DNA of 64,000 bases from Pseudomonas azotoformans (GTDB lineage: Bacteria; Pseudomonadota; Gammaproteobacteria; Pseudomonadales; Pseudomonadaceae): the NCBI RefSeq assembly GCF_900103345.1, contig NZ_LT629702.1:3472001-3536000 (forward strand), given 5' to 3'. Every line of letters begins with the position of its first letter. Position 1 is the stretch's first letter. This document shows positions 10,648 through 20,224 of this stretch, in pieces. Position numbers and translations under genes: made by a program. Under the pieces are notes generated by a model. It saw only the letters and a program-made list of their open reading frames with translations, made no database searches and had not been told where the DNA came from.

Positions 10648-10824
10648 TAGTTTGAATCTTCCGCTTAAGCGGTAGGAAAATTCGAGGATGAATTTATTTT
10701 CTCAATCGGATTCGGCCTTCCGATAGAGCTGAAAGCCTCGGCCAGACTGGGCCCGCGGGGTATCAAGGGGTCTTTATGGAGAGCTAAGCGATTGAACCAC
10801 AAGCGCTTTTCTTTAATTCACAGG

Positions 10825-10852
10825 TTGACACACCGGCGTTCCTCTGTAGAAT
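10825..10852 (+). promoter_or_regulatory. Promoter of first initiator-tRNA gene
   Basis: Consensus -35 TTGACA (10825-10830), 16-base spacer, -10 TAGAAT (10847-10852). The tRNA begins 13 bases after the -10, leaving a 5' leader of only a few bases. Confidence 0.8.
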
Positions 10853-10865
10853 GCCGACACACAGA

Positions 10866-10942
<77 letters not shown>

Positions 10943-10948
10943 AACATC

Positions 10949-10980
10949 AAAAAAGGCTACTCGAAAGAGTGGCCTTTTTT
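10949..10980 (+). terminator. Terminator of first initiator-tRNA gene
   Basis: Near-perfect stem AAAAAAGGCTACTC / GAGTGGCCTTTTTT with a GAAA loop, ending in a run of six T. It starts 7 bases after the CCA end. Confidence 0.9.
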
Positions 10981-11107
10981 GTGCGTGCCTGTTTTGTCCT
11001 GTACAAAAATTGTAAGACAAAAAATCTTTGCCCTTCGCGCACTTACGGTGCATGGCCGACATTCAACGGCTAATTCACACTTATTTGACCCATCGGCCCA
11101 TTAACGG

Positions 11108-11135
11108 TTGACACCTCGCCGCTGGACTGTAGAAT
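11108..11135 (+). promoter_or_regulatory. Promoter of second initiator-tRNA gene
   Basis: TTGACA (11108-11113), 16-base spacer, TAGAAT (11130-11135). Both hexamers and the spacing are identical to the first copy, although the spacer sequence differs. Confidence 0.8.
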
Positions 11136-11147
11136 GCCGCCCACAGA

Positions 11148-11224
<77 letters not shown>

Positions 11225-11230
11225 AACATC

Positions 11231-11262
11231 AAAAAAGGCTACTCGAAAGAGTGGCCTTTTTT
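11231..11262 (+). terminator. Terminator of second initiator-tRNA gene
   Basis: Identical to the first terminator: AAAAAAGGC arm, GAAA loop and a T-run. Confidence 0.9.
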
Positions 11263-11503
11263 GTATCCGGTGAAAAAGTTCTTCTGAAACAATGGCATGG
11301 CATCTTTCATGAAACCGTACACGGTTTGTAGAGTCCATCTCATTGCAAGCTATGCTCAATGCTCAAGCGCTGCCCTCTACGACCAATGGCCGCAGTCGCC
11401 GCCCCCGGCGATACGCGTTAATATTTGTAATTATTTTGTCCATAGGGATTGGTAACTTGGCTGGATACCTCCATCCTGTCGCGCACAATCCACGAGGTGA
11501 TTG

Positions 11504-14146
11504 ATGCGCGCCAACTCGTCTGAACCACAAGACACCGTCACAGCAGAACAACCGATCACACCCACTCGCTTGCGTTGGCTGGATCTGGTGAGCAAGTACC
11601 GGCAACCTATCGGGCTGGCCGTCACGTTATTGCTGTTTGCCATCGCCCTGATCGCCTGCCGCCACCTGCTGCTGGAGCTGGACCTCTACGCCCTCCACGA
11701 CTCGATCCTGGAAGTGCCCAAGCCCGCGCTGCTGGGAGCGTTTGCCGCAGCCGTTGCCGGTTTTGTCATTCTATTGGGCTATGAATTCTCCGGCGCCCGC
11801 TATGCTGGCGTAAACCTGCCCGCCAAGACCCTGGCCCTCGGCGGCTTTACCGCGTTCGCCATCGGCAATGCCATTGGCCTGTCGATGCTTTCCGGCGGAT
11901 CGGTACGCTACCGCTTATATGCACGCCATGGCATCGGTGCATCCGAAGTCGCCCATATGACCGTGTTCGCCAGCCTGGCGCTGGGCACTGCCCTGCCGCC
12001 ACTGGCTGCATTGGCAACACTGAGCAACCTGCCCGCCGCATCGACCTACCTGCATTTGCCGCAAGCGGTGCTGGGCGGTATTGCCGGCGCGGTGCTGCTG
12101 TTGTCGGCGGTGTTGTGCATCGGCATTTATCGCCGTCGCCTGCCGGAGCAACCCTACCCGGACAACCTGTTGGTCAAAGCCGGCCGCCGCACCTTGCGCC
12201 TGCCGGGCCGTCGCCTGACCTTCCTGCAACTGATCATTACCGCACTGGACGTTGCCGCCGCCGCTACCGTCCTTTATATGCTGCTGCCCGAGGCGCCGCC
12301 CTTCGGCCCCTTCCTGCTCGTGTACCTGCTGGCGCTGGCCGCCGGTGTACTCAGCCATGTACCGGGCGGTGTGGGTGTATTCGAAGCGATCCTGCTGGCG
12401 GCCTTCGCTGACAAACTGGGCGCCGCGCCACTGGCCGCCGCCCTGCTGCTGTACCGCATGATCTACGTGGTGCTGCCCCTGCTGATCGCCTGCGTGTTCC
12501 TGCTGGTCAACGAAGCGCAGCGCCTGTTCCAGACCCAGCAAAGCCTGCGGGTCGCCTCGGGGCTGGCGGCGCCAGTACTGGCCGTCCTGGTTTTTCTGTC
12601 CGGCGTGGTCCTGCTGTTCTCTGGCGCCACGCCCGAAATCGACTCGCGCCTGGAAAACATCGGCTTCCTGATTCCCCACCGCCTGATTGACGCCTCGCAC
12701 TTTGGCGCCAGCCTGATCGGCGTGTTGTGCCTGCTGTTGGCCCAAGGCCTGCGTCGACGCCTGTCGGCCGCCTGGATGCTGACTATGGTGCTCTTGCTGG
12801 CGGGCGCCCTGCTCTCGCTGCTCAAAGGCTTCGACTGGGAAGAAGCCAGCCTGATGACGATGACCGCGATCCTGCTGGCGATCTTCCGACGCTCGTTCTA
12901 TCGTGCCAGCCGCCTCACCGAGCTGCCGTTCTCGCCGCTGTACCTGGTGGCCAGTGTCTGTGTGCTCGGAGCGTCGATCTGGCTGTTGCTGTTCGCCTAT
13001 CAGGACGTACCGTACAGCCACCAGCTGTGGTGGCAGTTCACCCTGGACGCCAACGCCCCCCGTGGCCTGCGCTCGCTGCTCGGCGCCGCCGTGTTGCTGG
13101 TGATCGTGTCCCTGACCTGGCTGCTGCGTACCGCGCGCCCGGTGATCCATTTGCCGACACCCGATGAACTGGAGCGCGCCAGCAAGATCCTGATGGCCTC
13201 TTCCCAGCCTGATGGCGGCCTGGCGCTCACCGGTGACAAGGCGCTGCTGTTCCACCCCAACGACGAAGCGTTCCTGATGTACGCCCGTCGCGGTCGCAGC
13301 CTGGTGGCGTTGTACGACCCTATCGGCCCGACCCAACCCCGCGCCGAGATGATCTGGCAGTTCCGCGACCTGTGCGACATCCACCACGCCCGCCCGGTGT
13401 TCTACCAGGTGCGCGCGGAGAACCTGCCGTACTACATGGACATCGGCCTCACCGCGATCAAGCTGGGCGAAGAAGCCCGCGTCGACCTGAAACGCTTTGA
13501 CCTGGAAGCCAAGGGCAAAGAGATGAAGGACCTGCGCTACACCTGGAACCGTGGCTCGCGGGACGGCTTGTCCCTGGAGATCTGCGAACCGGGCACGGCG
13601 CCGATGGACGAGCTCAAGGTGATCTCCGATGCCTGGCTGACCGGCAAGAACGTGCGGGAAAAGGGTTTTTCCCTGGGGCGCTTCAGCGACGACTACCTCA
13701 AACACTTTCGCATAGCGATCATTCGCTTCGAAGGGCGCCCGGTGGCCTTCGCCAACCTGCTCGAGACCTACAACCATGACCTGGCCAGTCTTGACCTGAT
13801 GCGCGCCCACCCGGACGCGCCCAAGCTGACCATGGAATTCATGATGGTCGGCCTGATTCAACACTATAAGAGTCACGGCTACGCCCGCTTCAGCCTCGGC
13901 ATGGTGCCGTTGTCGGGCCTGCAACCACGACGCGGCGCCCCGCTGACCCAACGCCTGGGCTCGATGGTGTTCCGCCGTGGCGAGCAACTGTATAACTTCC
14001 AAGGTTTGCGCCGCTTCAAAGACAAGTTCCAGCCTGACTGGGAACCCCGTTACATGGCCGTGCCCGCAGGACTTGATCCGCTGGTGGCACTGGCCGATAC
14101 CGCCGCCCTGATCGCGGGCGGCTTGACTGGATTGGTGAAACGCTGA
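11504..14146 (+). CDS. mprF: MprF: aminoacyl-phosphatidylglycerol synthase/flippase
   Basis: Transfers an amino acid (alanine in the P. aeruginosa homologue) from aminoacyl-tRNA to phosphatidylglycerol and flips the product outward, lowering surface charge and sensitivity to cationic peptides and acid. The 880-residue protein has an N-terminal flippase half of about 14 membrane segments (to about residue 540; includes HVPGGVGVFEAILLA) and a cytoplasmic synthase domain (about 550-860, DUF2156/GNAT-like, including PDALxLTMEFMMVG-type and YNFQGLRRFKDKFQPDWEPRY segments). ATG at 11504 is chosen over the in-frame TTG one codon earlier because GAGG lies 6 bases upstream of it. Its stop overlaps the next start by one base (TGATG), so the two are translationally coupled. 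Confidence 0.95.
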   Translation: MRANSSEPQDTVTAEQPITPTRLRWLDLVSKYRQPIGLAVTLLLFAIALIACRHLLLELDLYALHDSILEVPKPALLGAFAAAVAGFVILLGYEFSGARYAGVNLPAKTLALGGFTAFAIGNAIGLSMLSGGSVRYRLYARHGIGASEVAHMTVFASLALGTALPPLAALATLSNLPAASTYLHLPQAVLGGIAGAVLLLSAVLCIGIYRRRLPEQPYPDNLLVKAGRRTLRLPGRRLTFLQLIITALDVAAAATVLYMLLPEAPPFGPFLLVYLLALAAGVLSHVPGGVGVFEAILLAAFADKLGAAPLAAALLLYRMIYVVLPLLIACVFLLVNEAQRLFQTQQSLRVASGLAAPVLAVLVFLSGVVLLFSGATPEIDSRLENIGFLIPHRLIDASHFGASLIGVLCLLLAQGLRRRLSAAWMLTMVLLLAGALLSLLKGFDWEEASLMTMTAILLAIFRRSFYRASRLTELPFSPLYLVASVCVLGASIWLLLFAYQDVPYSHQLWWQFTLDANAPRGLRSLLGAAVLLVIVSLTWLLRTARPVIHLPTPDELERASKILMASSQPDGGLALTGDKALLFHPNDEAFLMYARRGRSLVALYDPIGPTQPRAEMIWQFRDLCDIHHARPVFYQVRAENLPYYMDIGLTAIKLGEEARVDLKRFDLEAKGKEMKDLRYTWNRGSRDGLSLEICEPGTAPMDELKVISDAWLTGKNVREKGFSLGRFSDDYLKHFRIAIIRFEGRPVAFANLLETYNHDLASLDLMRAHPDAPKLTMEFMMVGLIQHYKSHGYARFSLGMVPLSGLQPRRGAPLTQRLGSMVFRRGEQLYNFQGLRRFKDKFQPDWEPRYMAVPAGLDPLVALADTAALIAGGLTGLVKR

Positions 14147-15426
14147 TGATTCGACGCTCCTGGCGGTATGTATTGGCCTTTGTAGTGCTGCTCGCCCTGA
14201 TCCTGGGTGGTGGCTATTGGTACTGGAACCGCCCTGCCCCACAACCGGTGCTGGAGCAACTGCCCCAGGCCGATGGTTCGGTCATGACCCGCGTGACCCC
14301 CAACGGCACGCCGAAAGCCCGCGTGGCCGTGGCCGTGATGGCCGATGAAACCCTGACCGACAGTCAACTGATTGCCTTGAGCCAAGGCGGCAAGGCGCAG
14401 ATTGTCCAGGTGATCCTGCCCAAGGATGACTGCAAACTGCAGGAACAAGCGCTGCAAAGCGCCCTGGGCCAGCTCAAGGGCCCGGCGACGCTGGTTAGTG
14501 GCATCGGCCCCGGCGCAAGCCTGGCCTGGCGCTGGCTGGCGGCACAGACCGACGACAAGGCCAATGCCATCTCCGTCGGCTTCGCCATGACCCAGCCAGG
14601 CTGCACCGACCCGCTGCCGAAAACTTCCGCCCACGGCAACTGGCTGGTGGCCTGGAACGACAACCCTGAGGATGACGCCGCCAGTTTCGTCCGTGACACA
14701 CCGCGTGCCACCACCAGCATCAGCGACTACGACATTCATTACCCGCAAGTGCTGAACAACGAGTTGCGCAAGCAACTGGTGGGCTCCGACAACGGTGGCC
14801 TGGCGATCCCGGTGGTTGAAGTACCGGCCGGCCAGGCCAAGGACACTGTCACCCTGTTCCTGTCCGGCGACGGCGGCTGGCGTGACCTCGACCGCGACGT
14901 GGCTGGCGAGATGGCCAAGATCGGCTACCCGGTGGTGGGTATCGACACCCTGCGCTACTACTGGCAGCACAAGACTCCCGAACAAAGCGCCAAGGATCTC
15001 ACCGAGCTGATGCAGCACTACCGTCAGAAATGGGGCACCAAGCGCTTCGTACTGACCGGCTATTCGTTCGGTGCCGATGTATTGCCAGCCATCTACAATC
15101 GCCTGCCGGAGAACGAGCAGCAGCGTGTGGACGCAATCATCCTGCTGGCGTTTGCGCGCACAGGCAGCTTCGAGATTGAAGTGGAAGGTTGGCTGGGCAA
15201 TGCCGGCAAAGAAGCCGCCACCGGCCCGGAAATGGCCAAGCTGCCGGCCGACAAAGTGGTGTGCATCTACGGCGCCGAAGAAGTCGACGAGAGTGGCTGC
15301 ACGGACAAGACGGCCGTAGGTGAAGCCATCAAGCTGCCAGGTGGACATCACTTCGATGAGAACTACCCGGCGCTGGCCAAGCGGTTGGTGGATATCATCG
15401 TCAAACACCAAACCAAAACCGAATAA
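14146..15426 (+). CDS. VirJ/AcvB-family alpha/beta hydrolase, probable aminoacyl-PG hydrolase
   Basis: A 426-residue periplasmic protein with an N-terminal signal/anchor (residues about 6-26). A variable domain follows, then a VirJ-type alpha/beta-hydrolase fold: LFLSGDGGWRDLDRD near residue 240, the nucleophile elbow GYSFGAD with Ser307, and a late GGHHFDENY segment with the likely catalytic His. Homologues paired with mprF (PA0919 in P. aeruginosa; AcvB in Agrobacterium) hydrolyse aminoacyl-phosphatidylglycerol, so the pair would make and remove the modified lipid. The one-base overlap with mprF strongly supports this role here. Confidence 0.88.
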   Translation: MIRRSWRYVLAFVVLLALILGGGYWYWNRPAPQPVLEQLPQADGSVMTRVTPNGTPKARVAVAVMADETLTDSQLIALSQGGKAQIVQVILPKDDCKLQEQALQSALGQLKGPATLVSGIGPGASLAWRWLAAQTDDKANAISVGFAMTQPGCTDPLPKTSAHGNWLVAWNDNPEDDAASFVRDTPRATTSISDYDIHYPQVLNNELRKQLVGSDNGGLAIPVVEVPAGQAKDTVTLFLSGDGGWRDLDRDVAGEMAKIGYPVVGIDTLRYYWQHKTPEQSAKDLTELMQHYRQKWGTKRFVLTGYSFGADVLPAIYNRLPENEQQRVDAIILLAFARTGSFEIEVEGWLGNAGKEAATGPEMAKLPADKVVCIYGAEEVDESGCTDKTAVGEAIKLPGGHHFDENYPALAKRLVDIIVKHQTKTE

Positions 15427-15449
15427 GCCCGAGCCTTACACCCATCAAA

Positions 15450-15540
15450 ATGTGGGAGGGGGCTTGCCCCCGATAGCGGTGTTTCAGTCAGCTTATCTGT
15501 AGCTGACCCACCGGCATCGGGGGCAAGCCCCCTCCCACAT
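15450..15540 (+). repeat. REPIN (G-rich type)
   Basis: Head-to-head REP pair, ATGTGGGAGGGGGCTTGCCC arms with about 45 bases between, in the gap between the convergent VirJ-like gene and recJ. Confidence 0.9.
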
Positions 15541-15562
15541 TGGTTTGTGGTGTTGGTGAAAT

Positions 15563-17272
15563 CTAACGTGGCTCGATGTGCGCAATCATCAACTGCACGG
15601 TCTCATTCCCGCGAAATTCGTTCACATCCAGCTTGTAGGCCAATTCCACCCAGCGCACGGTTGGGTTCGGCCAAATCTCCCGGTCCACCCCAAACGCAAT
15701 GCCATCGAGCTTCACGGAGCCGCATTCGCTCTTGAGCACAACTTTCAAGTGCCGCTCGCCCACGACGCGCTGCTCCACCAACTGAAACACGCCATGAAAC
15801 AACGGCTCGGGAAAGTGCTGCCCCCACGGCCCGGCATGCCGCAGCGCACGAGCCAGCTCCAAGTGAAACTCTTCCACCGCCAGCGTGCCATCTGACAGCA
15901 GACGACCGGTCAGGTCTTCTTCGCGCAGTTGCCGACGCACTTCGGCATCGAAGGCTTCGGCAAACAGCGGGAAGTTTTCCTCGGGCAATGTCAGCCCGGC
16001 CGCCATGGCGTGACCGCCGTATTTGCTGATCAGGTTCGGATGCTGGCTGGCGACCACCGCCAGGGCATCACGGATATGGAACCCCTGCACCGAGCGCCCC
16101 GAGCCCTTGAGCAAGCCATCGCCGGCGTCGGCGAAGGCGATGGTCGGGCGGAAGTAGCGCTCTTTCATGCGTGACGCCAGGATCCCGATCACACCTTGGT
16201 GCCATTCCGGGTCGAACAGGCACAAACCGTAGGGCATCGACTCCACCGGCAAGTCCTTGAGCTGGGCCAGAGCCTCGCGCTGCATGCCTTGCTCGATGGA
16301 TTTGCGGTCCTGGTTCATGCCGTCCAGTTGCGCCGCCATTTCACGGGCGGCGGCAACGTCGGTGGTGAGCAGGCATTCGATGCCCAGGCTCATGTCATCC
16401 AGGCGCCCGGCGGCGTTCAGGCGCGGCCCGAGGATAAAGCCCAGATCGGTTGAGGTGATACGCGCGGCGTCGCGCTTGGCCACCTCGAGGATCGCCTTGA
16501 TCCCCGGCCGTGCACGACCGGCGCGGATACGCTCCAGCCCCTGATGCACCAGGATGCGGTTGTTGGCGTCCAGGGGCACCACGTCAGCAACGCTGCCCAG
16601 GGCGACCAGGTCGAGCAACTCGCCGATGTTTGGCTGTGGCGTGTTCTCGTACCACCCCAAGCTGCGCAGGCGCGCGCGCAAGGCCATCAGCACGTAGAAG
16701 ATCACGCCCACGCCGGCCAGCGCCTTGCTCGGGAATTCACAGCCGGGCTGGTTCGGGTTGACGATGGCATCTGCCGCCGGCAACTCGTCGCCGGGCAAGT
16801 GGTGGTCGGTCACCAGCACCTGCAACCCCGCAGCCTTCGCCGCTGCCACACCTTCGACGCTGGAGATGCCATTGTCCACGGTAATGAGCAACTGCGGCTC
16901 GCGCTGCAGGGCCACCGCGACGATTTCCGGGGTCAGGCCGTAGCCGTATTCGAAACGGTTGGGCACCAGGTAATCGACATGGGCCGCGCCGAGCAACCGG
17001 AGCCCCAAGGTGCCCACGGTGCTGGCGGTGGCGCCGTCGGCATCGAAGTCACCGACGATGAGGATGCGTTGGCGTTGCTCCAATGCTGTCACCAGCAGGT
17101 CGACCGCCGCGTCGATGCCCTTGAGCTGCTGGTAGGGAATCAACCGCGCCAGGCTTTTATCCAGTTCGGCCTCGGACTGTACCCCGCGCGCGGCGTAAAG
17201 ACGGGTCAACAGCGGCGGCAATTCACCAAGAAACGGCAGGACGGCGGGCAACGGGCGGGGGTCGATACGCAT
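15563..17272 (-). CDS. recJ: Single-stranded-DNA exonuclease RecJ
   Basis: 5'-3' single-strand DNA exonuclease used in RecF-pathway recombination, mismatch repair and base excision repair. The 569-residue protein has the DHH-family metal motifs: VGDFDADGATAS (motif I, near residue 75), TVDNG, and VTDHHLPGDE (the DHH motif, near residue 155), then a DHHA1 domain with KYGGHAMAAGLTL (near 430) and a C-terminal OB-fold. Length is typical for RecJ. It lies alone on the minus strand between two repeat elements. Confidence 0.97.
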   Translation of the reverse strand: MRIDPRPLPAVLPFLGELPPLLTRLYAARGVQSEAELDKSLARLIPYQQLKGIDAAVDLLVTALEQRQRILIVGDFDADGATASTVGTLGLRLLGAAHVDYLVPNRFEYGYGLTPEIVAVALQREPQLLITVDNGISSVEGVAAAKAAGLQVLVTDHHLPGDELPAADAIVNPNQPGCEFPSKALAGVGVIFYVLMALRARLRSLGWYENTPQPNIGELLDLVALGSVADVVPLDANNRILVHQGLERIRAGRARPGIKAILEVAKRDAARITSTDLGFILGPRLNAAGRLDDMSLGIECLLTTDVAAAREMAAQLDGMNQDRKSIEQGMQREALAQLKDLPVESMPYGLCLFDPEWHQGVIGILASRMKERYFRPTIAFADAGDGLLKGSGRSVQGFHIRDALAVVASQHPNLISKYGGHAMAAGLTLPEENFPLFAEAFDAEVRRQLREEDLTGRLLSDGTLAVEEFHLELARALRHAGPWGQHFPEPLFHGVFQLVEQRVVGERHLKVVLKSECGSVKLDGIAFGVDREIWPNPTVRWVELAYKLDVNEFRGNETVQLMIAHIEPR

Positions 17273-17301
17273 GGGGCGGTGGTGACTTCTCTTTGATTGA
17301 C

Positions 17302-17401
17302 TGTAGGAGCGAACTTGCTCGCGAAGGTGGTCAACGATGACGCAGGGTGCCTGGTTGAACGCGGTGCCCTCAGATTTTTCGCGAGCAAGCTCGCTCCTAC
17401 A
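17302..17401 (+). repeat. REPIN (GTAGGAGCGA type)
   Basis: Inverted pair with TGTAGGAGCGAACTTGCTCG on the left and the complement ending GAGCAAGCTCGCTCCTACA on the right, about 55 bases between. The left arm has one A in place of the G at the core, so the arms are not fully symmetrical. It separates yaeQ from recJ. Confidence 0.88.
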
Positions 17402-17422
17402 GAGAACAGCGCGCGCCCACAG

Positions 17423-17965
17423 TCAACCGCGTTCGCCAACCAGCCATTGCAGTTGTACTTCGTGTTGGCCGCGGTCGTCGGTGACGAAGATCGTGCCTTC
17501 GCTGATCATCACGTCCCACTTGATAACACGCGGCATGTCCTTGGCCAGGGTCTCAAGGACTTCCTGCGGCACGGCAGCGATGTGTACGTTTTTCAGGTTG
17601 TTTGCCACCGGCACCACCTTGCCTTCCCACACACGCAAGCTGCCGTAGGCCAGCAGGCTGGTGCGTTCGGTGCGGCGCGAACACCAGGTGAGGCGGTCGG
17701 CATCGGGCTGGCCGACTTCGATCCAGTGCAACACCCGGTCATCCAGGCTTTTTTCCCACAGGGCTGGCTCGTCTACATCTGACAGGCCACGCCCGAACGA
17801 CAACTGCTCGTTGTACCAGAGGGCGTAGGCCAGCAGGCGCACGGTCATGCGCTCTTCGGTTTCCGACGGGTGGCGGGCGATGGTCTGTTTGACGCTCTCG
17901 TACACCGAGCGGTCGAGGTCGGTGAGGTTGAGTTCGAATTTGTAGGTCGTGGACGGCTGGGCCAT
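17423..17965 (-). CDS. yaeQ: YaeQ family protein
   Basis: A 180-residue protein that matches the YaeQ family along its full length (MAQPSTTYKFELNLTDLDRSVYE at the start, LTWCSRRTERTSLLAYG in the middle). YaeQ folds like PD-(D/E)XK nucleases, but its cellular role is unproven; Salmonella YaeQ can compensate for loss of the elongation factor RfaH. It stands alone, divergent from the CoA-transferase gene. Confidence 0.9.
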   Translation of the reverse strand: MAQPSTTYKFELNLTDLDRSVYESVKQTIARHPSETEERMTVRLLAYALWYNEQLSFGRGLSDVDEPALWEKSLDDRVLHWIEVGQPDADRLTWCSRRTERTSLLAYGSLRVWEGKVVPVANNLKNVHIAAVPQEVLETLAKDMPRVIKWDVMISEGTIFVTDDRGQHEVQLQWLVGERG

Positions 17966-18101
17966 GAACGGGCTTCTAGAGACAGGGAAAGGCGGCCAGT
18001 CTAACCGATGACGAGGCCAATCAACGAATCCGGCGCTGCCCTGGGCAGCTCGCCTATGTTAAAAGGCATCACACCACCGCCCTGCGCAGACAAGGATCCT
18101 C

Positions 18102-19301
18102 ATGTCGTTTAATGCCAAACCGCTTGCCGGCCTGAAAGTCATCGAACTCGGCACCCTGATCGCCGGCCCGTTCGCCTCACGTATCTGCGCCGAATTCGGC
18201 GCCGAGGTGATCAAGGTCGAATCGCCGGACGGCGGCGACCCGCTGCGAAAATGGCGCAAGTTGTACGAGGGCACTTCACTGTGGTGGTTCGTGCAGGCGC
18301 GCAACAAGCAGTCACTGACGCTGAACCTCAAGCACCCGGACGGCCTGGCCATTCTCAAGAAGCTGTTGGCGGACGCCGACATCCTGATCGAGAACTTCCG
18401 CCCCGGCGTGCTGGAAAAGCTCGGCCTGAGTTGGGAGACCCTGCACGCGCTGAACCCCAAGTTGGTGATGGTGCGTCTCTCCGGCTTTGGCCAGACCGGG
18501 CCGATGAAAGACCAGCCAGGGTTCGGTGCTGTGGGTGAATCCATGGGCGGCCTGCGCTATATCACCGGTTTCGAAGACCGCCCGCCGGTACGCACCGGCA
18601 TTTCCATCGGCGACTCGATTGCCGCGTTGTGGGCGGTGATCGGCGCACTGATGGCGCTGCGTCATCGCGAGGTCAACGGTGGCCTGGGCCAGGTGGTGGA
18701 TGTGGCGCTGTACGAAGCCATCTTCGCCATGATGGAAAGCATGATCCCGGAGTTCGACGTGTTCGGCTTTATTCGCGAACGCACCGGCAACATCATGCCC
18801 GGCATCACGCCTTCGTCCATCCATACGAGCGCCGACGGCAAGCATGTGCAGATCGGCGCCAATGGCGATGCGATCTTCAAGCGTTTCATGTCGGCCATCG
18901 ACCGTGAAGATTTGGCCAACGATCCGGTACTGGCCAGCAACGACGGGCGTGATAGCCGCCGCGACGAGCTGTATGGAGTGATCGATCGTTGGGTGAACTC
19001 GCTGCCGCTGGATCAGGTGATAGACGTGCTGAACAAAGCCGAGGTGCCTGCCAGCCGGATCTACAGTGCCGAGGACATGTTGGGCGACCCGCAATTCCTC
19101 GCCAGGGAAATGTTCCTCAAGGCCCAGCTTCCCGGCGGCAAGGAATTCAAGATGCCGGGCATCGTGCCCAAGCTGTCGGAAACGCCGGGCAGCTGTGAAT
19201 GGGTGGGGCCGCAACTGGGTGAACATAACAGCGTAGTGCTCGGCGGGCTGGGTTATGACGCTGCTGGCATTGTGCGTCTGCGCGAGAAAGGCGTGATCTG
19301 A
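18102..19301 (+). CDS. CaiB/BaiF family (class III) CoA-transferase
   Basis: Transfers CoA between carboxylic acids through an enzyme-bound aspartyl-CoA anhydride. The 399-residue protein has the family start (LAGLKVIELGTLIAGPFASRICAEFGAEVIKVE), the RNKQSLTLNLKHPDG segment, and the FGAVGESMGGLRYITGF region. In the family the catalytic Asp lies near residue 170; here ISIGDSIAALWAVIGALMA carries it. The substrate acid cannot be deduced from sequence. The stop overlaps the next gene's ATG by one base (TGATG), suggesting coupled expression with a periplasmic binding protein. Confidence 0.92.
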   Translation: MSFNAKPLAGLKVIELGTLIAGPFASRICAEFGAEVIKVESPDGGDPLRKWRKLYEGTSLWWFVQARNKQSLTLNLKHPDGLAILKKLLADADILIENFRPGVLEKLGLSWETLHALNPKLVMVRLSGFGQTGPMKDQPGFGAVGESMGGLRYITGFEDRPPVRTGISIGDSIAALWAVIGALMALRHREVNGGLGQVVDVALYEAIFAMMESMIPEFDVFGFIRERTGNIMPGITPSSIHTSADGKHVQIGANGDAIFKRFMSAIDREDLANDPVLASNDGRDSRRDELYGVIDRWVNSLPLDQVIDVLNKAEVPASRIYSAEDMLGDPQFLAREMFLKAQLPGGKEFKMPGIVPKLSETPGSCEWVGPQLGEHNSVVLGGLGYDAAGIVRLREKGVI

Positions 19302-20173
19302 TGGCCCGTAGGGTTGCTCAGTTGTACCTCGCGATCATGATGGCCTGCGCCTGGCCTCTACCGGCCAATGCCGAGGACACACTGATCTGGCTTTTGCGCG
19401 ATTTACCGCCGCTGACCATTTTCGAAGGCCCGCGCAAAGGCCAGGGCGCACTGGACCAACTGTTGCCGAGGCTGATCGAGCACCTGCCGGAATACCGGCA
19501 CCAAGTGCTGCACGTCAATCGCGCACGGGGCACACAAATGCTGCGCGAGCCCACATTCACCTGTGATCCTTCCTTGTTGTGGACCGCCGAGCGGGCCAGG
19601 TACGTGGTGTTTTCCAACCAGGCCTTTGTGGTCGCCAGCAATGGGATCACGATCCGGCGCAGCCAGCAGGAAGCCATGGCCGCCTATATCTCCCAGGGCC
19701 AGTTTGACCTGCAGGCGTTCCTCGATGCGCACAAGGCACGGGTGGGCGCTACTGCGGAGCGCAGCTACGGGCCTCTTATTGATACACAGCTCAAACAGGC
19801 CGACACGCACACACTCGCGCTGCACTACGGCAACGATGCACTGGGCAGCCTGTTACAAATGCAGCGGCTGGGTCGCTTGGAGGCCGTGCTGGGTTACTGG
19901 CCGGAGATCCGCTACCACGCGATGCAGCAAGGCATCGCCTCGGATGACCTGAGCTTCTACCCGATCAAAGGCTCGGCGCCGTATCAGCGTACGCACATCG
20001 GCTGCTCGGATACGCCCCAGGGGCGCCGGGCCATCAAACGAATCGACCAGATACTGCGCGAGATCCCGCTGGAACAAGTGCAGCAGTCGTATGCCTCATG
20101 GCTGGACCCGATCATGCGCACCCATTACCTGCGGGATAACCCGAGTTTTTTCCAGGACTCGCCAGAGCCGTGA
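19301..20173 (+). CDS. Periplasmic solute-binding-like protein (TIGR02285 type)
   Basis: A 290-residue exported protein with a signal peptide (MARRVAQLYLAIMMACAWPLPANA, cleavage after ANA) and a two-lobed extracellular solute-binding fold related to amino-acid-binding proteins (SBP_bac_3). The segments DTLIWLLRDLPPLTIFEGPRKGQGALDQLLPRL and LEAVLGYWPEIRYHAM fit the TIGR02285 group. No transporter membrane or ATPase genes are nearby, so it may act in sensing or be an orphan. It is translationally coupled to the CoA-transferase. Confidence 0.82.
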   Translation: MARRVAQLYLAIMMACAWPLPANAEDTLIWLLRDLPPLTIFEGPRKGQGALDQLLPRLIEHLPEYRHQVLHVNRARGTQMLREPTFTCDPSLLWTAERARYVVFSNQAFVVASNGITIRRSQQEAMAAYISQGQFDLQAFLDAHKARVGATAERSYGPLIDTQLKQADTHTLALHYGNDALGSLLQMQRLGRLEAVLGYWPEIRYHAMQQGIASDDLSFYPIKGSAPYQRTHIGCSDTPQGRRAIKRIDQILREIPLEQVQQSYASWLDPIMRTHYLRDNPSFFQDSPEP

Positions 20174-20192
20174 CAAATCGCAGGCAAAAAGA

Positions 20193-20224
20193 AACCCCAA
20201 AGAGTGGGGAGACACTTTGGGGTT
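20193..20224 (-). terminator. Hairpin terminator between convergent genes
   Basis: A 10-bp perfect stem (20193-20202 with 20215-20224) of the AACCCCAAAG type. Read on the minus strand it is followed by TTTCTTTTTG, so it terminates the DUF3509 transcript. On the plus strand the hairpin lies 20 bases after the binding-protein stop but lacks a T-run. Confidence 0.75.

Noticed and set aside
11915..14242. 775-codon open frame antisense to mprF
   Set aside because: Gln/His/Arg/Gly-rich translation with no recognisable domain; typical antisense shadow of a GC-rich membrane-protein gene.
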